From positions 124,001 through 188,000 of the forward strand of contig NZ_BCQE01000001.1 in the NCBI RefSeq assembly GCF_001544275.1: a stretch of 64,000 nt of DNA, read 5' to 3'. This DNA comes from Enterococcus gallinarum NBRC 100675. GTDB taxonomy: Bacteria; Bacillota; Bacilli; Lactobacillales; Enterococcaceae. Shown here piece after piece: positions 56,500-64,000 of the stretch. The notes under the pieces are model-generated. The model saw nothing but the letters and a program-made list of their open reading frames with translations, was not told the DNA's origin and did not search any database. The position numbers and the translations under genes were made by a program. The first letter of the stretch is position 1. The number at the start of each line of letters is the position of its first letter.

Positions 56500-56823
56500 T
56501 TAAGAAACTAGCCTTTCTCCACCAGCAGCAACAACTTCGTCTCGCAAAAAGGCAGTCAAACGCTCTCCTATTTGTTCATCTGGATGACGGGGATCAACTA
56601 AGCTGATCTCTTGCTGCCAGATAGTGTCGCTTTTTTGGAAGGCATTCACAAAGCCGACCAATTGCTCTCCTTCAATAGCTGCAATGACAACTTTATTCGG
56701 CTGCAGTAATTCTTCTGCTGTTCGCTGCTCTTTTTGATAGGTAGACGGATAAATTAGAACGGCTAAGTCGATCAGCTGATCACGTAAAATATAATTCTCT
56801 CTATCAAATTCAGTAATGATCAT
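56500..56823 (-). CDS. GNAT-like acetyltransferase, C-terminally truncated
   Basis: A 107-residue protein that resembles the first two thirds of a GNAT acetyltransferase: beta-strand VVIAAIEGEQLVGFVNAF, then LVDPRHPDEQIGERLTAFLRDEVVAAGGERLV, which matches the acetyl-CoA loop and helix. The usual last 30-40 residues are missing; it stops shortly after at TAA. Repeat C begins about 80 bp further on, so an insertion-linked truncation is possible. ATG at 56821-56823 has AAGGGGG. It may be inactive. Confidence 0.6.
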   Translation of the reverse strand: MIITEFDRENYILRDQLIDLAVLIYPSTYQKEQRTAEELLQPNKVVIAAIEGEQLVGFVNAFQKSDTIWQQEISLVDPRHPDEQIGERLTAFLRDEVVAAGGERLVS

Positions 56824-56939
56824 GATTTGCCCCCTTCGCATTTCGCGTGTTCCACTAGATGAATTCTATCAATAAATCGATAAAAAGACGAATAAATGAC
56901 TTTCCGCGCTTCATACTTGCTCGTTACTTGAAATAAATA

Positions 56940-57012
56940 AGACCAGACAACATCGGCTTATTCTCGCAAGCAACCTATCCTCTTACAAGTTATATTCCTA
57001 GTTGTCTGATCT
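56940..57012. other. Inverted repeat after pcp
   Basis: AGACCAGACAAC (56940-56951) faces GTTGTCTGATCT (57001-57012) with a loop of about 50 bases, and a T-rich tail follows on the minus strand. It probably ends the DUF969-DUF979-pcp transcript. The rest of the 230-bp gap shows nothing else. Confidence 0.5.
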
Positions 57013-57056
57013 ATCGTTAAATCAATTCATTTTAATCGACAATCTGTTCGTGCCGC

Positions 57057-57704
57057 TTAATGAATGGCGCCCCCGATTGCTTTGATGTCTTCTTTTTCTT
57101 GATAATCGACAATCGCACCGATTGCCGCTTCCAATCCTTTCGCAATATCTTGCAAGCTCATAGCCGGTTGACCAGGCTTGTCAACAACTTGCTCTGGAAT
57201 AAATGGGACATGAATGAAGCCCCCTTTAAGCGTTGGGTATTTTGTATCGATCATGTATTGTACTTGATACATGATGTGGTTGCAGACAAATGTACCGGCA
57301 GTATTTGAAACAACAGCAGGAATCCCGGCTTCTTTCATCGCAGCTACCATTGCTTTGATCGGCAACTGACTGAAATAAGCAGGTTGGCCTTGAGGCTGGA
57401 TGGCTTCATCTACTGGTTGATTGCCTTCGTTGTCTGGAATACGTGCATCATCGACATTGATCGCTACTCGCTCAGGTGAAATAGCAAAACGTCCGCCTGC
57501 TTGTCCAATATTCAAAACAACATCAGGTTGGATCTCTTCGATTTTAGCTTGTACAACTTCAGCTGATTTACCGAAAACAGTAGGAATCTCTAATTTAACT
57601 ATCTTTGCTCCGTTGATTTCTTCTGGTAATAATTTAACAGCTTCCAACGCTGGGTTGATTGCTTCTCCGCCAAATGGATCAAATCCTGTGACTAAACATT
57701 TCAT
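57057..57704 (-). CDS. pcp: Pyrrolidone-carboxylate peptidase
   Basis: A 215-residue cysteine peptidase that removes N-terminal pyroglutamate from peptides. The triad is visible: Glu in [20 protein letters not shown], Cys in [14 protein letters not shown] and His in GGFIHVPF. An ATG three codons upstream touches the AAAGG ribosome site, so the ATG at 57702-57704 is used, giving the family's normal length. It follows two membrane-protein genes (DUF979, DUF969), a conserved trio in lactic acid bacteria, perhaps for import of pyroglutamyl compounds. Confidence 0.95.
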   Translation of the reverse strand: MKCLVTGFDPFGGEAINPALEAVKLLPEEINGAKIVKLEIPTVFGKSAEVVQAKIEEIQPDVVLNIGQAGGRFAISPERVAINVDDARIPDNEGNQPVDEAIQPQGQPAYFSQLPIKAMVAAMKEAGIPAVVSNTAGTFVCNHIMYQVQYMIDTKYPTLKGGFIHVPFIPEQVVDKPGQPAMSLQDIAKGLEAAIGAIVDYQEKEDIKAIGGAIH

Positions 57705-57734
57705 ATTGATCATCCTTTCTATTCCTTTTTACCA

Positions 57735-58655
57735 CTAAAATGCCCAAAAGTACATCAATCCGATATGGATCACAATTAGCAGCACGGCAATCGGTGCTTG
57801 GGTTTTGATTACTGCATTCGAATTTTTCATCTCGAGTAATGCGACGGGTAATGCATTGAAATTGGCTGCCATCGGTGTCAACAATGTTCCGCAAAAACCG
57901 ACAGTCATCGCCAATGCTCCTGCTACAACGGGATCTCCCCCTTGAGCGATTACGAATGGGACACCGATTCCGGCAGTAATGACAGTAAATGCCGCAAAGC
58001 CATTTCCCATGATCATTGTAAATAAAACCATGCCTAAACAATAGGCAATCACACCAATCAAACGGTTGCCTTCGGGTACTACACCTGAAATACCATGGGA
58101 GATCACTTCTCCAACACCAGCAGCATTAAAAATCACGCCTAGAGCCGCTAGTAATTGTGGCAAGATACCAGCAGTACCGACTTGTTGGAACATACGATCG
58201 GAATCATCCAGCACTGTTTTTGGTTTAGCAGAGGTCAATATCATTGCTAAAATCAACGCCAAAACAGAAGCGATCCCGATCCCAACTTGTCCGCCTAAAG
58301 GTGTGTAGGAAATCGCAACTGCGATGACTGCTAGCGAGATACAAGGGATAAAAATCTTGCTGCCGATTCTTTCGGCGGCTTGTTCTGCTTTTTGTTCATC
58401 GACATCCACGATTTTACCAATTCGAACTTGCTTGAAGAACGTCAATACGCCCATACAAATAATGATGATCCCATCAATGATGTAAGGAATAAAGTTTCCG
58501 AAAGCAAAAACGATACCTAGTAAAAGCCAAAATGTTGCTGTACCCAGTCGTGTTGGATGGGTCGCATCTTTAAAGACTCGAACAGCAGTCATGATTGACA
58601 AGAGACCGATCAAAATATAAAAGAATTCTAAAATATTATTGATGATTGCTTCCAT
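57735..58655 (-). CDS. DUF979-family membrane protein
   Basis: A 306-residue protein with about eight to ten hydrophobic segments (GVLTFFK, SLAVIAVAISYTPLGG, and GNGFAAFTVITAGIGVPFVI among others). DUF979 occurs beside DUF969 and pcp; a permease made of both halves is suspected from this association and from their resemblance to ion-transporter superfamily proteins. Function unproven. It is 30 bp before pcp and directly abuts DUF969. Confidence 0.85.
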   Translation of the reverse strand: MEAIINNILEFFYILIGLLSIMTAVRVFKDATHPTRLGTATFWLLLGIVFAFGNFIPYIIDGIIIICMGVLTFFKQVRIGKIVDVDEQKAEQAAERIGSKIFIPCISLAVIAVAISYTPLGGQVGIGIASVLALILAMILTSAKPKTVLDDSDRMFQQVGTAGILPQLLAALGVIFNAAGVGEVISHGISGVVPEGNRLIGVIAYCLGMVLFTMIMGNGFAAFTVITAGIGVPFVIAQGGDPVVAGALAMTVGFCGTLLTPMAANFNALPVALLEMKNSNAVIKTQAPIAVLLIVIHIGLMYFWAF

Positions 58656-59339
58656 TTACTTTTCCTCCTTTTCGCCATATTTTTTAGATAATTTGCGGTC
58701 GAAAGCCAAATTTGAAAGGGTAGCAATGACTAAAACGATCAGCGCGATAGGGATTGAAGCCTGTGCAATTGCACTGGCGGCTACGTCATAACCCAATGAT
58801 TTTAACGTTCCAGTGATCAATAAAACACCCGAAGCCGCCACAAACGTATTTTGGGCAAAAAAGTTCCCGTAGTTCTCATTAGCTGCCGCCCGAGCTTTGA
58901 TTTTTTCCTGATCTGCTTCTTCTATTTCGCCATACTTGTTCTCCGCTGCGGCTTGCGCCATTGGGTTAACGATTGGACGAATAAATTGCGTGTGTCCTTG
59001 GATCCGAATCGAGAAGAAACCTGCTAGTTCTCGAATAAACAAATACAAACTTAAAAACTTGCCTGGGGTCAATCCTTTGATTTTTTCAATCAAAACAACG
59101 GCCTGTTGTTTCAATCCAAAGCGTTCTGAGATTCCTACCATTGGTAGTGTGAGTAGGAATAAGGTCACGAGACGATTGTCTACAAATGCCTTTCCTAACA
59201 TTGATAAGAAATCAGTAAAATCTATCCCCGAAACTAATGCGGTTGCTAATCCTGCGATCAGAACAACGGCGATCGTGTCGAGTTTCAGCAAAAAGCCGAC
59301 AAGAATTACCAAAATACCAATCAATTTGATCCATTCCAT
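58656..59339 (-). CDS. DUF969-family membrane protein
   Basis: A 227-residue membrane protein: early helices at about 5-45 and 58-75, a cytoplasmic section with IRIQGHTQFIRPIVNPMAQA, then helices at about 160-180 and 190-215. It is the first gene of the DUF969-DUF979-pcp operon; its stop codon is immediately followed by the DUF979 start. Likely one half of a two-component transporter. Confidence 0.85.
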   Translation of the reverse strand: MEWIKLIGILVILVGFLLKLDTIAVVLIAGLATALVSGIDFTDFLSMLGKAFVDNRLVTLFLLTLPMVGISERFGLKQQAVVLIEKIKGLTPGKFLSLYLFIRELAGFFSIRIQGHTQFIRPIVNPMAQAAAENKYGEIEEADQEKIKARAAANENYGNFFAQNTFVAASGVLLITGTLKSLGYDVAASAIAQASIPIALIVLVIATLSNLAFDRKLSKKYGEKEEK

Positions 59340-59592
59340 GGAATCATCCTTTCATCATGTGTGTTATTTTTATTTCTATCAATTCTTATAGTATAGACGA
59401 TTTTTCAAGCCATGAGTATCGGAATTTTGAAAAAATTCAGAGAAACCGCTTTCCTTCGTTGTTATCCAAAACAGTTCTTTTCTGAAATAAAAAAATCAGC
59501 AAAAGCAGGAACCGCACCCGTCTTTGTCTCAGATCTGGCTTTTTCAGCTGTCTGTCAACAAAGAGTGCCGTTCACCTACTTTTCTGATTTTG

Positions 59593-59620
59593 AAAAAAAC
59601 GGTACAGGAGACCGTTTTTT
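59593..59620. terminator. Bidirectional terminator after rlmN
   Basis: AAAAAACGGT-7-ACCGTTTTTT, about 60 bp after the rlmN stop. The T runs on both strands make it work in either direction. Confidence 0.85.
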
Positions 59621-59677
59621 GATAGTGGTCTGTTCAATGAGCGACTTTCCCGCCTTCATGGTCAGACTTATTTGTTT

Positions 59678-60742
59678 CTAGGCAGTGACTTGCTTTTTCA
59701 TCTGTTTGCTGCGCAACTGACCGCAAGCTGCATCGATATCCGTCCCGTGTTCTTTACGAATCACACAGTTGATACCATTTTTCTTCAAGATGTCATAAAA
59801 TGCTAAAACATCTTCTTTCTTACTGCGAGCATACTGATCATGTTCACTGACAGGGTTGTAAGGAATCAAGTTCACATAAGAAAGCTTGCGTTTATTCTTG
59901 AGCAATTCGACCAATTGCCGCGCATGCTCTGGTCGATCATTGACATGATCCAGCATGATGTATTCAAACGTGATTCGCCGATTGGTTTTTTCCAAATAGT
60001 AGTCAATAGCTTCCATTAGTTTTTCAATCGGAAAACTGCGGTTGATCCGCATCATCGAAGTTCGTACTTCATTATTTGGAGCATGGAGTGAAATCGCAAG
60101 GTTCACTTGTAAGCCATTTTCAGCAAACTCTTTGATCTTATGAGCTAAGCCACTGGTTGAAACAGTGATATGGCGCGCACCAATCGCTAGTCCTTTCGGA
60201 TCATTGATGATCTGCAGAAACTGCATGACGTTTTCGTAATTGTCAAAAGGCTCGCCGATTCCCATCACCACCACATGGGAGACACGTTCTCCAGCATTCA
60301 ATTCATCGAAATAATGTTGCACCAGCATGATCTGAGCGACAATTTCTCCAGCAGTTAGGTCTCGTTGTTTTTTTAGCAGACCGCTCGCACAAAATGTGCA
60401 GCCGATATTACAGCCGACTTGTGTCGTCACACAGACTGACATACCATATTCCTGGCGCATTAAAACAGTCTCGATCATATGATTATCGGGTAACTGGAAC
60501 AAATATTTGACTGTGCCGTCGCTTGCTTCTTGCAAGACGATTTGTTTCAAAGGATTGATCACAAACGATTCATTTAACTTAGATACCAATGATTTAGGCA
60601 AATTGGTCATTTCTTCAAATGTCGCTACTCGTTTCTCATATAACCATTCCCACACTTGATTCGTGCGGAATTTCTTTTCTTCTTGCTCAGTCATCCACAA
60701 AGATAATGACTCTTTGGTTAATCCATAAATTGAAGGTTTCAC
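59678..60742 (-). CDS. rlmN: Dual-specificity RNA methyltransferase RlmN
   Basis: A 354-residue radical SAM enzyme that methylates A2503 of 23S rRNA and A37 of some tRNAs. The iron-sulphur cysteines are C111, C115 and C118 in GCNIGCTFC, and C340 near the C-terminus is the methyl-carrying cysteine. [16 protein letters not shown]-like sequence ([19 protein letters not shown]) is present. The start is GTG at 60740-60742, since AGAGGA is placed for it and not for the in-frame TTG six codons before. Confidence 0.96.
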   Translation of the reverse strand: MKPSIYGLTKESLSLWMTEQEEKKFRTNQVWEWLYEKRVATFEEMTNLPKSLVSKLNESFVINPLKQIVLQEASDGTVKYLFQLPDNHMIETVLMRQEYGMSVCVTTQVGCNIGCTFCASGLLKKQRDLTAGEIVAQIMLVQHYFDELNAGERVSHVVVMGIGEPFDNYENVMQFLQIINDPKGLAIGARHITVSTSGLAHKIKEFAENGLQVNLAISLHAPNNEVRTSMMRINRSFPIEKLMEAIDYYLEKTNRRITFEYIMLDHVNDRPEHARQLVELLKNKRKLSYVNLIPYNPVSEHDQYARSKKEDVLAFYDILKKNGINCVIRKEHGTDIDAACGQLRSKQMKKQVTA

Positions 60743-60954
60743 ATTGCTTCCTCTTTTCAAAATAGTCGCTACATACTATAACTGAATTTTGCGTATAAAG
60801 CAACTCATCTCCGAGGCTTGTTGAAAGCAGAACTACGAATACAACACTCTGATCTCAGAATAAAAAAAAAGATACAAGACTGAACGATCTTGTTCTAGAC
60901 ACTGGGCTCTTTTTCCTAATTCATCGTTTCCGCTAAAACTTTCCCTGCTAATGC

Positions 60955-61000
60955 AAAAAACTTTCCTCACGTATCACATATAGTGAAGGAAAGTTTTTTT
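60955..61000. terminator. Terminator after the alr-mazF operon
   Basis: AAAAAACTTTCCT...CAC pairs with GTG..AGGAAAGTTTTTTT. It lies just after the last gene of the acpS-alr-mazF run. The 240-bp gap between it and rlmN also holds AT-rich sequence without a gene. Confidence 0.85.
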
Positions 61001-61004
61001 GTAT

Positions 61005-61304
61005 TCACGTATTGAATTCAATGACTCTGCCATCTTTCGCGACTAATTCGCCACGTTGCGGTGGGCTTGTGTGCAGGTAAAGCTGCAATGGCATCTCCAG
61101 TGTCAATGTCTTTTCTCCTTGCTGAAAGACACCATAGTAACTTGCTTTTTCCTGATCTTCATATGTATGGCTCAATAAATAATACCCTTTTTCAACGTCT
61201 TCTTGTCCCTTTTTAGTTTCTCGTAAAAAGCGCCGCAGGTGTTGATAAGTATAAAATAAAAATAGTATCAGTGTTGCCGCTAATAACAAATACCCTAGCA
61301 TCAT
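61005..61304 (-). CDS. Small membrane-anchored protein, 99 residues
   Basis: One N-terminal transmembrane segment (about 2-20, [19 protein letters not shown]) followed by a basic stretch and a soluble domain of mainly beta character (about 40-99). Family not recognised. Its ATG overlaps the mazF stop (ATGA), so it is translated by coupling, and there is no separate ribosome site. Confidence 0.65.
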   Translation of the reverse strand: MMLGYLLLAATLILFLFYTYQHLRRFLRETKKGQEDVEKGYYLLSHTYEDQEKASYYGVFQQGEKTLTLEMPLQLYLHTSPPQRGELVAKDGRVIEFNT

Positions 61305-61672
61305 GAATGAATCGACGACGTGGAATAAGCCGTCTCGACTCCCACGCTGATCATTAATGCCGCATCGACTTCACACATGATTGATTCATCTAGATGACAA
61401 ACCTTCTCCTTTAGTCGACTTTTGTCGATTGTCCGAATCTGCTCCATCAAGATCACTGAATCTTTACCGATCCCTGTACAAGTCGCTGAGATCCCAATAT
61501 GGGTCGGCAGTTTTGGCTTAGCCATTTTAGCCGTGATCGCGGCAATGATCACTGTTGGACTAAAATGATTGCCTAAATCATTTTGAATCACTAATACTGG
61601 CCGAATCCCTCCTTGCTCCGATCCAACGACCGGTGACAGATCGGCAAAATAAATGTCTCCCCTTTTTACCAT
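61301..61672 (-). CDS. MazF/PemK-family endoribonuclease toxin
   Basis: A 123-residue toxin-type mRNA endonuclease. The N-terminal [22 protein letters not shown] and RPVLVIQND are classic, as is the central [10 protein letters not shown] and [15 protein letters not shown]25-like and T-S residues of the active site are present. It is nine bases after alr, where Bacillus has a separate antitoxin gene between the two; no such frame is visible here. An antitoxin may be encoded elsewhere or absent. Confidence 0.9.
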   Translation of the reverse strand: MVKRGDIYFADLSPVVGSEQGGIRPVLVIQNDLGNHFSPTVIIAAITAKMAKPKLPTHIGISATCTGIGKDSVILMEQIRTIDKSRLKEKVCHLDESIMCEVDAALMISVGVETAYSTSSIHS

Positions 61673-61681
61673 AGGACCACC

Positions 61682-62803
61682 CTAACTTTTATATTCTCGC
61701 GGCACCCTTGCAGAAAGCGTGCATGCCACTTCATAATGAATCGTCTCTAATTGTTCCGCTACTTTTTGCATAGTGATGCACTGTCCGTTGTCTTCGCCGA
61801 TCAATGTGACTTTTGTTCCCGCAGGAAATGACCGGGGTAAACGGATCATCAGCTGATCCATACATACACGACCAACGATTTCACAATACTCACCAGCTAC
61901 CAATAAAGAAAATCCTTGCATTTTTCGCAACCAGCCGTCCGCATAACCAATCGGTACCGTCCCGATCCATTCTGCTTGCGGCGTGATATATGTTTCACCA
62001 TAGCCAATTCCGGCTCCTTTTTCAAGTAATTTCACTTGGACCAGTTCAGAAACAAGAGACAAGGCTGGTTTCAATGGATATGTTTCTGGCAATGTCGTTC
62101 CTGAAGGATTCAATCCATACATCGCAATGCCATAGCGAACCATGTTCCCTACGGCTTCTGCGTGCCACAAAGCAGTAGCACTATTGCCGGCATGGACATA
62201 CCTTGGCAATTCAGGCAGACAGGCCAATGCGGTTTGAAACCGTTGATTTTGTTCTTGCCAATACGTATCATCTGCTTGATCGGCTGTCGCAAAATGGGTG
62301 AAAATCCCTTCCCATGTGAACATAGACTGCTCTTGGAGCCATTTGACAGCCAAGAGTAACTCTTCATTAGAAATAAAGCCAATTCGCCCCATTCCTGTAT
62401 CAACTTTCAAATGGACCTTCAGCGGATTGGTAACAGGATTTTTTTGCAAGAAAGCAGCCGCTTCTTGCAACCACTCGTTTGTGCTTACTGGAAATGAAAG
62501 ATTGTAGTGGCTCAGCAAACCGATGTCTGCCACAGATACGATCCCCAACACCAATATTGGTTCACTGAATCCAGCTTCCCGCAACTCGATACCTTCATCG
62601 ACTGTCGCAACACAAAAACCGGAAGCGCCCCCTTCTAGAGCTGCTGTTGCTGTCTCAATAGCCCCATGTCCGTAGCCATTTGCTTTGACCACAGCAAATA
62701 AATTCGTTGCCTTTGGCAAACGCGCCACTTCATTTTCAACATTTTCTTTGATTGCCTTTAAATCTATAATGGCTTTCGTTGGTCTATGGATTGAAACGAC
62801 CAT
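61682..62803 (-). CDS. alr: Alanine racemase
   Basis: A 373-residue PLP enzyme making D-alanine for the cell wall. The PLP lysine is K40 in VVKANGYGHG; the opposing tyrosine is in GAGIGYGETYIT; MVRYGIAMYG and the C-terminal VGRVCMDQLMIRL complete the signature. Length is normal. It follows acpS, the common order in Firmicutes, and precedes mazF. Confidence 0.96.
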   Translation of the reverse strand: MVVSIHRPTKAIIDLKAIKENVENEVARLPKATNLFAVVKANGYGHGAIETATAALEGGASGFCVATVDEGIELREAGFSEPILVLGIVSVADIGLLSHYNLSFPVSTNEWLQEAAAFLQKNPVTNPLKVHLKVDTGMGRIGFISNEELLLAVKWLQEQSMFTWEGIFTHFATADQADDTYWQEQNQRFQTALACLPELPRYVHAGNSATALWHAEAVGNMVRYGIAMYGLNPSGTTLPETYPLKPALSLVSELVQVKLLEKGAGIGYGETYITPQAEWIGTVPIGYADGWLRKMQGFSLLVAGEYCEIVGRVCMDQLMIRLPRSFPAGTKVTLIGEDNGQCITMQKVAEQLETIHYEVACTLSARVPREYKS

Positions 62804-62856
62804 TCCACTTTCCTTCTTTCTCTAGTGATTCCCTTAACGAATCGCTATCTCTGGCA

Positions 62857-63213
62857 TTATTCATTCTCCAACAAGATTTGCGCAAAGGCAGTCTCATTGG
62901 TATGAGTGATACTGACAAACGTCTGATGTAGAGGGTGAGGTGCCTTTGTAACAACGGGCGCTCCAGCCTCGTTGGTCAGCACTTCGATATCTTGAAAAGA
63001 CAATTTCCCAATTCCTGTTCCCCAAGCTTTCGAAAAAGCTTCTTTACAAGCATACCGTCCCCCAAGAAATTCAATCTGCCTTTTTTTTGGCAGCTTGAAA
63101 AACAGTTCAGATTCCTTCTCAGTTAAAATACGCTGAATAAATTGCGGTTTGTTTTCAATCAATTCTTTGATGCGGGCTAATTCTACTGCATCGATCCCGA
63201 TACCTTTGATCAT
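62857..63213 (-). CDS. acpS: Holo-[acyl-carrier-protein] synthase
   Basis: A 118-residue phosphopantetheinyl transferase that activates acyl carrier protein for fatty acid synthesis. The metal/substrate residues are D8 in GIDAVEL and E58 in CKEAFSKAWG; SITHTNETAFA ends the fold. AAAGGA stands upstream of the ATG. It heads the acpS-alr-mazF group. Confidence 0.95.
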   Translation of the reverse strand: MIKGIGIDAVELARIKELIENKPQFIQRILTEKESELFFKLPKKRQIEFLGGRYACKEAFSKAWGTGIGKLSFQDIEVLTNEAGAPVVTKAPHPLHQTFVSITHTNETAFAQILLENE

Positions 63214-63436
63214 TTTCTATCCTTTTCTGTTCAGCAAGAACCTTTATTCCATGACTGATCATTACGATTATCTATCTATTAAATACATCAGCTTCATTTA
63301 TTTTAGTTTCATTCTACCAAAAAAAAAGGGAATTACCACTCAAAACTAAAGGGTTTAATGGATGGTTAAGAAATTTTTGAGAGGCTCGTTCTCCAGTTTT
63401 CCTTGACTATACCGTCTTTTCTCAAAAAGGGCAAAA

Positions 63437-63535
63437 AAAATATCCGAACAATGATCGATCACGCCAAGTGGCCTCTTGGTCAGTGGCACACATTGGCAGG
63501 TTGATCGAAAAAAGTTCAGATAATTTGGTGTCGAA
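63437..63535 (-). terminator. Long hairpin repeat, copy D, acting as helicase terminator
   Basis: TATCCGAAC..TGATC.GATCA at the left pairs with TTGATCGA..GTTCAGATA at the right, and TTTTTTTT follows on the minus strand. The segment TATCCGAACAAT is shared with copy C. It lies about 30 bp after the DEAD-box gene. The remainder of the 350-bp gap (63214-63436) shows only AT-rich sequence. Confidence 0.65.
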
Positions 63536-63562
63536 AAAGGTGCTGAAAGCGACCTCTAAGGA

Positions 63563-64000
63563 CTAGTCTTGATTGTTGCGGATAACGAAGCCGCGTTTTT
63601 TGTCATTGCTGCGACGGTTATTTTTGCGAGCGCCGTCTTTGCTGTAATTTCCTCGGGCTTTGCCGTTGCGGCTGCCGCCGTTGTCTTTACGGTTGCGGTT
63701 GTTGCTGTTGTTGCTGCGACGACCATTTTTATTGAAAGATTTCTTTCCTTGCGGTAATGGTCTTTCTGGTGTGATCTTCACAGGGACAAGATCAGATGGA
63801 TCTTTCGCGATTGTTTTAAGAAGCAAAGCAGCCAAGTCTTGTGCTGAGTAGCGTTCCAATAAATCATCTGCAGCTTGGAGGTATTTATCCAACCCGTTTT
63901 CATCCATTTTCACTTCTACTTGTTCAAGTGCTGCACCTAATTGCCCCTTAAAAGCTTCTTTTTCGGTTGGCGGACGCATTGGTGACATCCGTTTTTTAGT
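63563..64000 (-). CDS. DEAD-box RNA helicase CshA-like, C-terminal part
   Basis: The last 145 codons of a helicase gene that continues beyond the right edge. The visible part begins TKKRMSPMRPPTEKEAF and contains the C-terminal dimer/RNA-binding region (LLERYSAQDLAALLLKTIAKD), then a basic tail rich in Arg, Gly, Asn and Ser (SFNKNGRRSNNSNNRNRKDN onwards), as in CshA. The helicase core itself is outside the window. CshA takes part in cold adaptation and mRNA turnover and interacts with the degradosome, including PNPase. Confidence 0.85.
   Translation of the reverse strand, partial: TKKRMSPMRPPTEKEAFKGQLGAALEQVEVKMDENGLDKYLQAADDLLERYSAQDLAALLLKTIAKDPSDLVPVKITPERPLPQGKKSFNKNGRRSNNSNNRNRKDNGGSRNGKARGNYSKDGARKNNRRSNDKKRGFVIRNNQD

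Noticed and set aside
59412-59681. Plus-strand 89-codon frame between DUF969 and rlmN
   Set aside because: No ribosome site, unusual composition, and it runs through the rlmN terminator hairpin and into the rlmN 3' end.

Overview
The window looks like a chromosomal segment of an Enterococcus or close relative. The evidence is the Lactobacillales-type housekeeping set (pnp, rpsO, metG, rlmN, acpS-alr-mazF, a cshA-like helicase), an Lsa-type ABC-F gene, low-to-moderate GC, strong AGGAGG ribosome binding sites and many CcpA (cre) sites beside sugar genes. The species cannot be fixed from sequence alone. I see no rRNA, tRNA, CRISPR array or intact insertion sequence.

Layout. 1-2.6 kb: a beta-glucoside PTS permease fragment, a GH1 phospho-beta-glucosidase and a DeoR regulator. 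2.8-5.9 kb: pnp and rpsO, separated by an 86-bp tandem repeat, with a large hairpin in the pnp leader. 6-28.4 kb: a glycan-foraging island with an RpiR regulator, GH1, GH3, GH38 mannosidase, an Lpl-type ABC importer without its own ATPase, GH29, a divergent YesL-GH20-GH29 operon in which both hydrolase genes are broken by single-base lesions, another GH20, a membrane-anchored AraC regulator and a ROK kinase. 28.6-33.7 kb: an AI-2E family exporter, a GutA-like protein, a lactonase, two small proteins and a cytoplasmic 5'-nucleotidase. 33.7-39.1 kb: a second sugar ABC operon, with an MsmX/UgpC-type ATPase that could also serve the Lpl importer, and a beta-lactamase-fold hydrolase inside it. 39.5-41.3 kb: an Lsa-type ABC-F protein behind a leader that looks like a ribosome-controlled attenuator. 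42-47 kb: a P-type ATPase behind a yybP-ykoY (Mn2+) riboswitch, then metG. 47-48.5 kb: a small membrane protein and an NrtR-like Nudix regulator. 48.6-56 kb: an oligopeptide ABC locus (oppA, oppBCDF) that ends in a nuclease-dead TnpB homologue. 56.5-64 kb: a truncated GNAT gene, pcp with DUF969/DUF979, rlmN, mazF, alr, acpS and the 3' end of a DEAD-box helicase gene.

The most interesting system is at 48.6-53.8 kb. The TnpB-like protein directly downstream of oppF has lost the first RuvC aspartate, the zinc finger and the last RuvC aspartate, but keeps the N-terminal and RuvC-II regions. It fits the recently described RNA-guided transcription repressors (TldR). The sequence just after it folds into a UUCG-capped hairpin followed by a possible guide. 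That guide matches 11 of 12 bases over the predicted -10 region of the oppB promoter, suggesting RNA-guided autoregulation of peptide uptake. A second theme is a family of long imperfect hairpins (four copies) that sit in intergenic spaces and often look like terminators.
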